Source of the DNA: CAZHJA01 sp964532865
GTDB lineage: Bacteria > Patescibacteriota > Microgenomatia > UBA1406 > GWC2-37-13
NCBI GenBank assembly: GCA_964532865.1
Contig: CAZHJA010000007.1
Coordinates: 1-25,834 of the forward strand
Length of the DNA stretch: 25,834 nt
Direction: 5' to 3'
Shown: positions 1-7,524 of the stretch, one piece after another
How positions within the stretch are numbered: the stretch's first letter is position 1
Layout of the letters: the number at the start of each line of letters is the position of its first letter
Program-made: the position numbers and the translations under genes
Notes under the pieces: generated by a model
Seen by the model: only the letters and a program-made list of their open reading frames with translations
Database searches by the model: none
What the model was told of the DNA's origin: nothing

Positions 1-2
1 TT

Positions 3-911
3 TTTGATAACTTTTTAGCTCTTTTATATTTCCTCCGTCTTATTATGTATGCGCTATTTTTTATCTATATGTATTTTTATTTAATAAAAAATAAAAAGTT
101 TAAAATTGTTTTGATAAAAAGTGTATATATCTTACTTTTTTCAGTTCTTTTCTTATGCATAGTTCAATAGTTTTTTTATCCTGATTTAAGAAATCTATAT
201 TATTTAGGATGGGATCCTCACCTATATAGATTATTTGGATTATTTTTTGATACTTATATTTCTTCTGCTTTTTTTGGAATTGTATTGTTGTTTCTTTTGA
301 TAAGTAAAAATAAAGTTATTAAAAACAAGTATTTAAGATATTTTTTAATTGCCACGTATTTTATTTTTATTCTATTAACTTATTCAAGAACATTATATAT
401 TTCAATATTGTTTATAGCCTTATTATATTTTCTTAAAGAAAAAAAATATCTAAATTTATTTGCTTTTGCTGCATGTTTTATGATTGCAGTAATAATTATT
501 CCAAAGCCATTTGGAGAGGGTGTTAATTTGAAAAGAACATTTAGTATAGAGTCACGCTATAGAGATTATAATAATGCTTTAGTACTTTGGAAAAAAAAAC
601 CCTTATTTGGGTATGGTTATAATAGAATACGTGCTGTTAAAGCAAAAAATAATATGTTAAAAAATACTGATATTGCTTCACATTCTGCATCATCCTTTCA
701 TTCAAGTTATTTAATTATTTTAGTTAGTGGGGGACTTATTGGACTAGTATTCTTTTTAATGATTTTAGGAAACATACTTAATTTTTCCTATTTTTCAGGA
801 TATTTAATAATATTTCTTGGATTACTTTCATTAAGTGATAATGTTTTACTTCATCCTTTTGTTTTATTTACCTCATTTATTTTTATTAGTCTTTCTCGTA
901 AATTATTTTGA
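3..911 (+). pseudogene. O-antigen ligase/polymerase-like membrane protein, 5' end outside window, interrupted by in-frame TAG
   Basis: One reading frame runs from base 3 to the TGA at 909-911 and is broken only by a TAG at 168-170. Both sides read as one polytopic membrane protein of the O-antigen ligase (Wzy_C/WaaL-like) type. Upstream it starts DNFLALLYFLRLIMYALF. Directly after the stop comes FFYPDLRNLYYLGWDPHLYR, which fits a periplasmic segment of the family, then TYSRTLYISILF, then a large loop with FGYGYNRIRAVKAK and the HSSYLIILVSGGLIGL region near the C terminus. Such proteins transfer or polymerise lipid-linked glycans at the outer face of the membrane. The TAG sits where the family usually has an aromatic residue, so a single base change from a Tyr codon would explain it. 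No convincing restart codon follows; the nearest possible start is a TTG at 285 inside a helix. It is either a young pseudogene or a base-call error. The last 26 bases overlap the convergent gene on the other strand. Confidence 0.72.
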
Positions 912-1590
912 TTTCTTTTTTTTCAATATTTCCAGCAATATCTTTAGCCTCTACTTGAATTGTGTTTTCACCTTCATTTAATTTAATTGATTTTTCAAAA
1001 GTAAGATCGGCGTCAACAACAACAGGAAAACCATTTATGCGAACCTCAGTTTCTTTTTCAGTCTCGCCTATTACATTTATTTCATTTTTTGATGTTTTAG
1101 AATCATTTTCTGGTTCATTAATTTCAAGCTTAGGTTTACTTTCTTTATAAATTACAATATATGTTTTTGAACTCTTTTTTTCATTATTTTTTTCTTCTTC
1201 AGCAATTATATATATTTCGTTTTCCCCATCTTGTAAGTTCTTAATTGTTAAAGAGAAGCTTTCAGAAGAGGCGTCTGCTTCTTTTACTTTACTATTATTG
1301 AGATAAATCTTTAAAATATCAAAGTTTAATGCAGTTCCTTCAATTTCAATTTCAGCGCTGTTAGTTGCAATAGGAATAGAATCTATTTTAATTGTTCCAT
1401 AAAAATCCTCTTGTTTTTGTTCTTCATTATTTACATCTTTTTGAGTTAAGTTTGAAATAAATACAGAAGCGTTTAAAAGAAGTTTAATTCCAACAAAGAA
1501 TATAAAGGCAATAATTATAATAAAAAGAATAGCTACAATAAAGATTCTGCTTGTGAATTGTTTTTTTCTATGTTGATCAAGTCTAGGCAT
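886..1590 (-). CDS. Membrane-anchored protein with two Ig-like domains
   Basis: A protein of 234 aa with a basic cytoplasmic N terminus, one membrane helix (about residues 15-37) and an extracytoplasmic part. That part holds two successive beta-sandwich repeats of bacterial Ig-like type, at about 67-149 and 153-232. Both carry the pattern of a short hydrophobic strand, an exposed loop and then LNEGENTIQVEAKD or LQDGENEIYIIAEE, which is common in glucodextranase-B-like/Big repeats of surface proteins. I take the ATG at 1588-1590 as the start. A longer frame reaches 1656, but it would run backwards through the tRNA-Thr gene, so those 22 residues are not protein. The start lies only 9 bases beyond the tRNA 3' end and has no Shine-Dalgarno site, which suggests translation from a processed tRNA-mRNA transcript. 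The exact role is unknown; adhesion or wall binding is a guess from the domains. Confidence 0.78.
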   Translation of the reverse strand: MPRLDQHRKKQFTSRIFIVAILFIIIIAFIFFVGIKLLLNASVFISNLTQKDVNNEEQKQEDFYGTIKIDSIPIATNSAEIEIEGTALNFDILKIYLNNSKVKEADASSESFSLTIKNLQDGENEIYIIAEEEKNNEKKSSKTYIVIYKESKPKLEINEPENDSKTSKNEINVIGETEKETEVRINGFPVVVDADLTFEKSIKLNEGENTIQVEAKDIAGNIEKKEIKIIYEKD

Positions 1591-1599
1591 AGTTTTTTG

Positions 1600-1670
1600 A
1601 GCCACTCGGAAGAATCGAACTTCCGTCAACGATTTACGAAACCGCTGCTCTTCCATTGAGCTAGAGTGGC
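1600..1670 (-). tRNA. tRNA-Thr (anticodon CGT)
   Basis: Read on the minus strand, the sequence folds into a full cloverleaf. The 7-bp acceptor is GCCACTC/GAGTGGC, the D stem is GCTC/GAGC, the anticodon loop is TTCGTAA with anticodon CGT for codon ACG, and the T arm is GGAAG-TTCGATT-CTTCC. The discriminator base is T (1600 on the complement), followed by CA rather than an encoded CCA. It follows tRNA-Gly with only the bases TCA in between. Confidence 0.95.
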
Positions 1671-1672
1671 TG

Positions 1673-1743
1673 AGCGGGATACCAGAATCGAACTGGTATC
1701 TCTACCTTGGGAAGGTAGCATATTGCCACTATACTAATCCCGC
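1673..1743 (-). tRNA. tRNA-Gly (anticodon CCC)
   Basis: The minus-strand cloverleaf has acceptor GCGGGAT/ATCCCGC, D stem GTAT/ATAT, anticodon stem CTACC/GGTAG with loop TTCCCAA, hence anticodon CCC for codon GGG. The T arm is ACCAG-TTCGATT-CTGGT. The discriminator U fits bacterial glycine tRNAs. The 3' CCA is not encoded. It is first in a two-tRNA tandem that runs into tRNA-Thr. Confidence 0.95.
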
Positions 1744-1750
1744 ATTCTTT

Positions 1751-1772
1751 TTATATATGATTTATATATGAT
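1751..1772. repeat. Tandem 11-base AT-rich direct repeat upstream of the tRNA pair
   Basis: The unit TTATATATGAT occurs twice back to back (1751-1761 and 1762-1772), just upstream of tRNA-Gly on the minus strand. On that strand it supplies two TATATAA-like boxes and probably overlaps the tRNA promoter, although no clean -35 at standard spacing is visible. Confidence 0.6.
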
Positions 1773-1811
1773 AAGTATACCAAAATGCTTAGGTTAAAAA
1801 GAAGAAATAAT

Positions 1812-2390
1812 TTAATTTCTAGGAATTTTCAGTACCTTTCCAATTTCAATATTTTCAATATTTGTTAAGTTGTTTGCTTTAATAATGTTTCTCATCATAT
1901 TTCCATCTCCATAGCATTCTTCAGCAATTTTCCATAGGAAGTCTCCTTTTTTTACAGTATAAGTATCTGTAGTGTGAATTACTTTTTTGGTAGATATTGA
2001 TGATATTTGGCCTTTTGGTTTTTGAGATATTTTTGGGATTATAAGTTTTTGGCCTTCATAAATAATATTTGGATCTTGTATTTTATTTGCCTGGATAATA
2101 TTATTTGCATACTTTGTTGCACCATACATTTTTTCTGAAATTATCGAAAAATCATCTCCGGGTTTAACAATATATGTTATCTGAGGTGTAGTATCTACCA
2201 CATCTTGTTTATTTGTATTATTGTTAGCTGTTAATAAACTGTTATTTGCAATAGTACTAATACTAAAGACTAAAAAGCTAGTAAAAATAATAAGTCCTAT
2301 GAAAAAGCTTGAGTAGTTGTTTTTTATAGTTTTAACTACAAGCTTTTTATAATCTACATCGTTTCCTTTACTCATTCGAGCTTTTTTCAT
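1812..2390 (-). CDS. Membrane-anchored protein with two LysM domains
   Basis: A protein of 192 aa with a basic N terminus, one membrane helix (about 28-48), a Ser/Asn/Thr-rich stretch, and then two LysM modules at about 72-119 and 143-190. The first begins YIVKPGDDFSIISEKMYG and ends GQKLIIP; the second begins YTVKKGDFLWKIAEECYGDG and ends GKVLKIP. LysM folds bind the N-acetylglucosamine chain of peptidoglycan, so the protein most likely tethers the membrane to the wall; no catalytic domain is visible. The start is the first of two close ATGs (2390, with another five codons on), and neither has a Shine-Dalgarno site. The gene lies 29 bases after tRNA-Asp and 68 before tRNA-Gly on the same strand, so it may be transcribed with them. 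Confidence 0.88.
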   Translation of the reverse strand: MKKARMSKGNDVDYKKLVVKTIKNNYSSFFIGLIIFTSFLVFSISTIANNSLLTANNNTNKQDVVDTTPQITYIVKPGDDFSIISEKMYGATKYANNIIQANKIQDPNIIYEGQKLIIPKISQKPKGQISSISTKKVIHTTDTYTVKKGDFLWKIAEECYGDGNMMRNIIKANNLTNIENIEIGKVLKIPRN

Positions 2391-2419
2391 ATTTTTAAAG
2401 TGGAGATTTATAATATCTG

Positions 2420-2494
2420 CGGGACCAACGGGATTTGAACCCGCAACCTCTTCCGTGACAGGGAAGCGCTCTAGCCGAGTTGAGCTATGATCCC
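2420..2494 (-). tRNA. tRNA-Asp (anticodon GTC)
   Basis: The minus-strand cloverleaf has acceptor GGGATCA/TGGTCCC (one G-U), a D arm with AGCTC and GAGC, anticodon loop CTGTCAC giving anticodon GTC, and T arm TGCGGGTTCAAATCCCG. Discriminator G73 is the known identity base of aspartate tRNAs. The next bases are CA, so a full CCA is not encoded. Confidence 0.95.
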
Positions 2495-2507
2495 TTATTC
2501 TTTAATC

Positions 2508-2535
2508 AATATATCAGATATATTTAGATTTTCAA
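2508..2535 (-). promoter_or_regulatory. Probable promoter of tRNA-Asp and the LysM gene
   Basis: On the minus strand, TTGAAA (2530-2535), a 16-base spacer and TATATT (2508-2513) resemble a sigma-70 type promoter. Its -10 box ends 13 bases before the tRNA-Asp 5' end. Confidence 0.5.
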
Positions 2536-2630
2536 GCACAAATGTCTTTATAATAGTAAATATTAAAACAACTGTAATTATTTTATAAAAGTGATATATA
2601 ATTAATAATTGTTTCTATTTATTAAATTAA

Positions 2631-2639
2631 AGGAGGTGA
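2631..2639 (+). promoter_or_regulatory. Strong Shine-Dalgarno site of lemA
   Basis: AGGAGGTGA lies 9 bases before the lemA ATG and fixes the start. It is one of only two clear ribosome binding sites in the window, the other being that of atpE. A TATAAT box at 2597-2602 upstream may be the -10 of the lemA promoter, but no good -35 is seen. Confidence 0.85.
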
Positions 2640-2648
2640 AAAAATAAT

Positions 2649-3203
2649 ATGAATCCGTTACTTATAGGAGGAGGAGTTTTAGCTCTAATTGTATTTTTTC
2701 TTATTGGAACATATAATGCTTTAATTGTTTTAAGAACAAGAATAAAGGAGGCTTTGTCAGGAATTGATGTTCAGCTTAAAAGACGTGCTGATCTTATACC
2801 AAATTTAGTTTCAACAGTAAAAGGTTATGCCAAGCATGAAAAATCTGTTTTTGAAAACGTAACAAAAGCAAGAAGTTCTTTAATGTCTGCAAAAACATTA
2901 GAGAAAAAAGCTGAGGCCAATAATCAATTAACATCAGCATTAAAATCATTATTTGCAGTAGCTGAAGCTTATCCAAATTTAAAAGCCAATACTAACTTTC
3001 AGGATCTTCAAAGACAACTTGAGGATACAGAAGATAAAGTTGCCTATTCAAGGCAGTTTTATAACAGTAATGTTTTAGACTTTAATACAAAAATTCAAGT
3101 ATTTCCTACAAATATTTTTGCCAATATGTTTGGGTTTACAAGATTTGAGTTTTTTAAAGCTAAAGATGAAGATAGAAAAAAGGTTGAGGTTAAATTTGAT
3201 TAA
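2649..3203 (+). CDS. lemA: LemA family membrane protein
   Basis: A protein of 184 aa, the usual size for the family. An N-terminal membrane helix (about 3-25) is followed by the family signature YNALIVLRTRIKEALSGIDV and then QLKRRADLIPNLVSTVKGYA. A long helical bundle follows, with FQDLQRQLEDTEDKVAYSRQFYN and FPTNIFANMFGFTRFEFF at the C terminus. LemA proteins are single-pass envelope proteins of uncertain function, often encoded beside an HtpX-type protease, exactly as here (82 bases upstream of htpX). The start is fixed by a strong Shine-Dalgarno site. The family assignment is secure; the cellular role is not known. Confidence 0.95.
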   Translation: MNPLLIGGGVLALIVFFLIGTYNALIVLRTRIKEALSGIDVQLKRRADLIPNLVSTVKGYAKHEKSVFENVTKARSSLMSAKTLEKKAEANNQLTSALKSLFAVAEAYPNLKANTNFQDLQRQLEDTEDKVAYSRQFYNSNVLDFNTKIQVFPTNIFANMFGFTRFEFFKAKDEDRKKVEVKFD

Positions 3204-3284
3204 ATAATACCAAAAATATTTTAAATAATCCTTTTTTATTTAAATAAGCATATTATATTAATATGTGATTAGAATAAGATTCAT

Positions 3285-4169
3285 ATGACATTATATAAGC
3301 AGATATCTAATAATAAAACTAGGACATTTATTATTTTTTTCTTATTTATTCTATTTATTTCTGCGTTCTTCTTTATAATAGGGAAATATTTTGAATCTCC
3401 CATAATTTATTTTGCTATTGGAATTACATTTTCTTTATGTTCTGCATTTGCTAGCTATTTTTATTCAGATAAAATTGTTCTTTTTACAGTTCGTGCTAAA
3501 CAAGCAAAAAAACAAGAATATTTTAATTTCTATACTACAGTTGAAAATTTATCTATGGCAGCAGGATTGCCTATGCCAAAACTGTACGTAATTAAAGATA
3601 TGGCTCCTAATGCATTTGCAACAGGAAGAAATCCTAAACATGCAATTATTTGTGCGACATCTGGCCTTTTAAGCAAGTTAGATCGAACTGAACTTGAAGG
3701 AGTAATGGCTCATGAATTATCACACATTAAAAATTATGATATTCTTCTGGCTTCTGTTTTAGCAGTGCTTGTTGGGAGCATAGCTCTTATTTCAGATTGG
3801 GTACTGCGGTCAATATTTTGGGGAGGTGATAGAAAAAACAAAAGCTTGATAGCAATTGTGTTGTTTTTGGTTATGTTAATAATTGCTCCTTTAGTTGCTA
3901 CTCTTATTCAGCTTTCGCTTTCCCGTCAAAGAGAATATATGGCTGATGCAAGCGCAGCATTATTAACAAGATATCCTGAAGGTCTTGCAAGGGCATTGGA
4001 AAAAATATCATCTGATCCTCAACAAATGAGACATGCAACTTCATCTACTGCGCATCTTTTTATTACAAATCCTTTTAAGAAAAGAAAGGGAATGGGAAAT
4101 TGGTTCACCTCGCTTTTTCAAACACATCCTCCTATAGATGAAAGAATAAGAATACTAAGATCAATGTAA
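3285..4169 (+). CDS. htpX: M48 family zinc metalloprotease HtpX
   Basis: A protein of 294 aa, typical of HtpX. Two N-terminal membrane helices (about 15-60) come before the catalytic region. The zinc site is HELSH, with His143, Glu144 and His147 inside MAHELSHIKNYD, and the third ligand is Glu217 in REYMADASAAL. Two further hydrophobic segments lie between about 155 and 210, and the C terminus has the THPPIDERIRIL motif of the family. HtpX is a membrane-bound endopeptidase that degrades damaged membrane proteins, with its active site on the cytoplasmic side. It follows lemA in the usual pairing. No Shine-Dalgarno site precedes the ATG. Confidence 0.95.
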   Translation: MTLYKQISNNKTRTFIIFFLFILFISAFFFIIGKYFESPIIYFAIGITFSLCSAFASYFYSDKIVLFTVRAKQAKKQEYFNFYTTVENLSMAAGLPMPKLYVIKDMAPNAFATGRNPKHAIICATSGLLSKLDRTELEGVMAHELSHIKNYDILLASVLAVLVGSIALISDWVLRSIFWGGDRKNKSLIAIVLFLVMLIIAPLVATLIQLSLSRQREYMADASAALLTRYPEGLARALEKISSDPQQMRHATSSTAHLFITNPFKKRKGMGNWFTSLFQTHPPIDERIRILRSM

Positions 4170-4214
4170 TGTTATAATTACATATTACTATATACAATTC
4201 AAAGAAATTTTAAT

Positions 4215-6824
4215 ATGTGTGGTATAGCAGGCTTTTATGGCTTTAATAATAAAGACTTAATAGATTCAATGTCAGACATGCTTTTTCACAGAGGTCCTGA
4301 TGGAAAAGGATATTATATTGATAATAATATCTCTTTTATTAATAGACGTTTGGCAATTATTGATGTAAAGCACGGAAATCAGCCTATTTACAATGAAGAT
4401 AAATCAATTGTTATTGTTTTTAACGGAGAAATATATAACTTTAGAGAGTTAAGAAAAGAACTTGAAAAAAAAGGTCATATATTCTTAACAAATTCTGATA
4501 CAGAAGTTATTGTACATGGTTATGAAGAGTGGCAAGATAAATCCTTTGATAAATTAAATGGAATGTTTAGTATTGCACTATATAACAAAAACAAGAAAAG
4601 ACTTATTCTTGCAAGAGATCATTTTGGAATAAAGCCATTATATTATTCTTTTCTAAATAATAACAATCTTATTTTTTCTTCTGAAATTAAACCTATTTTA
4701 AATAGTGGATTAATTAACAAAGCTCCAAATGACAAAATAATTTATAGATATTTAAAATACAGAGTTCATGATGATAATAAGGAAACTTTTTTCAAAGGTA
4801 TATATAAACTACTTCCAGGACAGATGTTAATTATTGAAAATAATAAACAAACTTTCAAAAATTATTCATCATTAAAAGATGATTTGCTAAAAGATAAAAC
4901 AAATTTACGTTTAAGCCCCAAAAGAATCAAAGAATTTAAAGATAAATTAATTAAGGCAGTACAATATAGATTAATATCTGAAGCTCCTGTTGGAACTTGT
5001 CTTTCTGGTGGAATAGACTCATCTTCCGTTGTTTTAATTTCAAATATGCTTTTAAAAGAAAAAGATAAAGAGGCTATGTCTTTAGGCCGGAAACAGAAAA
5101 CTTTTTCTGCTGTTTTTCCAGGTTCAATAAATGATGAAGAAAAATACATAAATGAAGTTTTACGAAAAGCTAAAGATATTAAGTCAATTAAAATTTACCC
5201 AAAGCCTGAAGAATTTTTTTCGGAAATTGAGGATTTTATAAAAACTCAGGAAGAACCAACAATAAGTACAGGACCTTATGCTCAGTATAAAGTAATGCAA
5301 GAAGCTTCAAAATATGTAAAAGTACTTTTAGATGGTCAAGGTGCAGATGAGGAAATGGCAGGATATTTACCTTATTATTTTGTATATATAAATCAACTTT
5401 TTAAGCAAAAACAATATTTAACTTTAATAAAAGAAGTTGTATTGTCTTTAGATGTGTTTTGGCCTTTTTTTATAAACAAATTTAAATTAATTTTTAAAAT
5501 TAAAAATAAACTTAATCCCGTATCTTTTCTAAACGAAGAATATATAAAAAAATATAAAGATGAGAAGTTTTCACCAAATAATAATAACTTAAAAAAAAGA
5601 TTAATTGAAGATATTTTTGAAAATAGCTTACAGTCACTTTTGAGATATGAGGATAGAAATTCTATGAGATTTTCTATTGAAGGAAGAGTGCCTTTTTTAG
5701 ATTTTAATTTATTAAAATATATATTTAGTTTGTCAGACAAGGCAATAATAAATAATGGATGGAATAAATATATTCTTCGCAAAGCAACAGAGAATATTTT
5801 ACCTAAAACAATAACCAAAAGAAGAAATAAAATTGGCTTTACTACACCTGAAGATGAATGGTTTTTAAGAATGAAAAATAGAATTTACACTATTTTTGCA
5901 AGCAAATCATTTGCTTCAAGAAAATATTTTAATCAAAACAAAGTATTAAATGCATTTCAAAAATATATTGAAGGAAAAAATGATGACACTATGGTTTTTT
6001 GGAGAATGCTTAATTTAGAATTATGGCTTAGAATATTTTTTGACTCAAAAGATATTAGAGAAAAAGATAGGATAAAAAAAGTAGAAAAGTACAATGCAAA
6101 TCCGGATAAGAACATTAATATTAAAGTAAATAAAAAAACATATTTAAGATATCCAATAAGAACAAAGTTATTTAAAAAAGGAGATAATTATTCAAAAATA
6201 ATTACAGAATATGTAAAAAAAAGCATTACTGAATTAAAAATTAAGCATAAGATTAAAAATAAAAAGTGGTTTATTTGTGTTTCTGAAAAGATTATTGCAA
6301 TTTCACAAGGAAGATCATATTTTATTTGGGATATTAAAACAGGTTTTTGGGCAAACTTTTTGTCAAAGCATGTTAAAAAAACTCCATATGGAATAGGCTT
6401 GGGAAGTCCTTGGACTATGCAGCTTGCAATTCAAGAAGTTGGGATAACAAAAATATTATTTGCTTCTATTCTATCTTTAATTACAAAGCCTTTTGGTATA
6501 AAAGGCGTATTTTATAATATTACAGGAAGAAAAGCAGCTTCTATTGATGGACCTACTGAATACTCGGTATACCCTTCTAATGTATCAGCAAAGCTTGCGC
6601 CAAAAGAGCCTCAAAAGCAAGCAGTGAAAATACACAAAATGATAAAAAAAGAAAAAAGTGTAAATAATGGTTTTTTAGGAGTTGTAATTATGGATGCAAA
6701 TGACTTGGGACAAGATGTTCTTGGTAATTCAACAAATATTGAAAATAAAAGAGTCGAGAGAATATTTTCAGATAATCCTATGGGACAAACAAATGAACAG
6801 ACTCCTTTGGTTATTGTTTATTAA
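4215..6824 (+). CDS. asnB: Asparagine synthetase (glutamine-hydrolysing) fused to a coenzyme F420:glutamate-ligase-like domain
   Basis: A protein of 869 aa, against about 600-650 for ordinary AsnB. It has three parts. Residues 1 to about 205 are a class II glutaminase: Cys2 nucleophile in MCGIAGFYGF, HRGPDG at 25-30, NGEIYN at 70-75 and SDTE at 94-97. Residues about 235-610 are the asparagine synthase domain with the pyrophosphate loop SGGIDSS (264-270), LDGQGADEEMAGY and the late motif SIEGRVPFLD. Together they use glutamine and ATP to convert aspartate (or another carboxylate) to the amide. Residues about 643-869 read as a second enzyme-like domain: YPIRTKLFKKGD, VSEKIIAISQGR, TPYGIGLGSPWTMQLAIQEVG, an Asp-Ala-Asn-Asp motif at 827-830 and NPMGQTNEQTP. 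This resembles the F420-0:gamma-glutamyl ligase (CofE, F420_ligase) family. The frame is continuous with no stop or frame change at the junction. The AsnB part may act on a carboxylate other than free aspartate. Confidence 0.87.
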   Translation: MCGIAGFYGFNNKDLIDSMSDMLFHRGPDGKGYYIDNNISFINRRLAIIDVKHGNQPIYNEDKSIVIVFNGEIYNFRELRKELEKKGHIFLTNSDTEVIVHGYEEWQDKSFDKLNGMFSIALYNKNKKRLILARDHFGIKPLYYSFLNNNNLIFSSEIKPILNSGLINKAPNDKIIYRYLKYRVHDDNKETFFKGIYKLLPGQMLIIENNKQTFKNYSSLKDDLLKDKTNLRLSPKRIKEFKDKLIKAVQYRLISEAPVGTCLSGGIDSSSVVLISNMLLKEKDKEAMSLGRKQKTFSAVFPGSINDEEKYINEVLRKAKDIKSIKIYPKPEEFFSEIEDFIKTQEEPTISTGPYAQYKVMQEASKYVKVLLDGQGADEEMAGYLPYYFVYINQLFKQKQYLTLIKEVVLSLDVFWPFFINKFKLIFKIKNKLNPVSFLNEEYIKKYKDEKFSPNNNNLKKRLIEDIFENSLQSLLRYEDRNSMRFSIEGRVPFLDFNLLKYIFSLSDKAIINNGWNKYILRKATENILPKTITKRRNKIGFTTPEDEWFLRMKNRIYTIFASKSFASRKYFNQNKVLNAFQKYIEGKNDDTMVFWRMLNLELWLRIFFDSKDIREKDRIKKVEKYNANPDKNINIKVNKKTYLRYPIRTKLFKKGDNYSKIITEYVKKSITELKIKHKIKNKKWFICVSEKIIAISQGRSYFIWDIKTGFWANFLSKHVKKTPYGIGLGSPWTMQLAIQEVGITKILFASILSLITKPFGIKGVFYNITGRKAASIDGPTEYSVYPSNVSAKLAPKEPQKQAVKIHKMIKKEKSVNNGFLGVVIMDANDLGQDVLGNSTNIENKRVERIFSDNPMGQTNEQTPLVIVY

Positions 6825-6835
6825 AAAAATGAATT

Positions 6836-7093
6836 TTAACCATTAAATCTATCTAGTACTCTTACTTCAGTAATTTTAGTAACTATATTTTCGTGTTTAC
6901 TGCACATTTTATCCGGAAATCCATCTTTTCCATTTAAAGATAAATGTACAAGGCCAGTAGTAATTCCATTAGGATTACAAACTGGACAATTGTAACTTAC
7001 ATCATATCTCCTTTCTTTTCCATCTAAATCAGGTTCAATTAGTTTTAATAATCTTGCTATTTCTTCACTGTCATAAGGTTTAAATCTTTCCAT
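6836..7093 (-). CDS. Small protein with CxxC and CxxH zinc-type motifs, function unknown
   Basis: A protein of 85 aa on the minus strand between asnB and gatC, with its stop 11 bases from the asnB stop. I do not recognise the family. It has an acidic helical N terminus, then CPVC (Cys36, Cys39) and CSKH (Cys64, His67). These could form one four-ligand zinc site across a short beta segment with the pattern GLVHLSLNG. The paired ligands and ordinary codon use make it more likely a gene than a chance frame. No Shine-Dalgarno site is seen before the ATG. Confidence 0.6.
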   Translation of the reverse strand: MERFKPYDSEEIARLLKLIEPDLDGKERRYDVSYNCPVCNPNGITTGLVHLSLNGKDGFPDKMCSKHENIVTKITEVRVLDRFNG

Positions 7094-7214
7094 AAAAAGT
7101 TTTTAAATAATTATTTAATTAATTGGTAAATTTACTTTTCTTAAAATAGAAATCATATCAATACAATACTTTTTTTAAAAATTCAATATATAATAATAAT
7201 TAATAAACATATAC

Positions 7215-7502
7215 ATGAAAAAGATAAAAAATAATAATACAATACTTTCAAAAGAAGAGATAATTCATCTAGCAAATCTCTCAAATATTGTTCTTTCTAA
7301 AGAAGAAATTACTAAATATCAAAGTCAGTTAACTGACACTCTTGAATATATAGAAAATATAAATAAATTAGAAACTAAAGGCGTTGATCCTACAAGTAAT
7401 GTATTAGATCTTCAAAATGTTTTCTTTGAAGATGGAGATGAAAATAAAAGATCTTTAAAAAACGTTTTAAAAGGATATTTTACAGTAAAGAGAGTTTTGT
7501 AA
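7215..7502 (+). CDS. gatC: Asp-tRNA(Asn)/Glu-tRNA(Gln) amidotransferase subunit C
   Basis: A protein of 95 aa, the usual GatC size. It shows the family pattern LSKEEIIHLANLSNIVLSKEEITKY, then QLTDTLEYIENINKLET and the VDPT segment. GatC is the small scaffold that wraps around GatA and GatB in the complex converting misacylated Glu-tRNA(Gln) or Asp-tRNA(Asn) to the amide form. It begins the gatC-gatA-gatB cluster. A TATAAT box at 7189-7194 lies 20 bases before the ATG and may be its -10 element. Confidence 0.93.
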   Translation: MKKIKNNNTILSKEEIIHLANLSNIVLSKEEITKYQSQLTDTLEYIENINKLETKGVDPTSNVLDLQNVFFEDGDENKRSLKNVLKGYFTVKRVL

Positions 7503-7524
7503 TAGCAATTATTATAACAAACAT

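Noticed and set aside
1591..1656. Upstream extension of the Ig-like protein by 22 residues
   Set aside because: It lies within the tRNA-Thr gene on the same strand; the ATG at 1590 starts a normal basic N terminus followed by the membrane helix.
3221..3243. Perfect 8-bp inverted repeat TTAAATAA/TTATTTAA after lemA as a terminator
   Set aside because: The stem is only A-T pairs and no T-run follows; a pairing of this type is expected by chance in such AT-rich DNA.
5393..5818. Minus-strand open frame of 141 codons inside asnB
   Set aside because: It lies wholly inside the asparagine synthase domain, is antisense to conserved motifs and has no domain of its own; a shadow frame.
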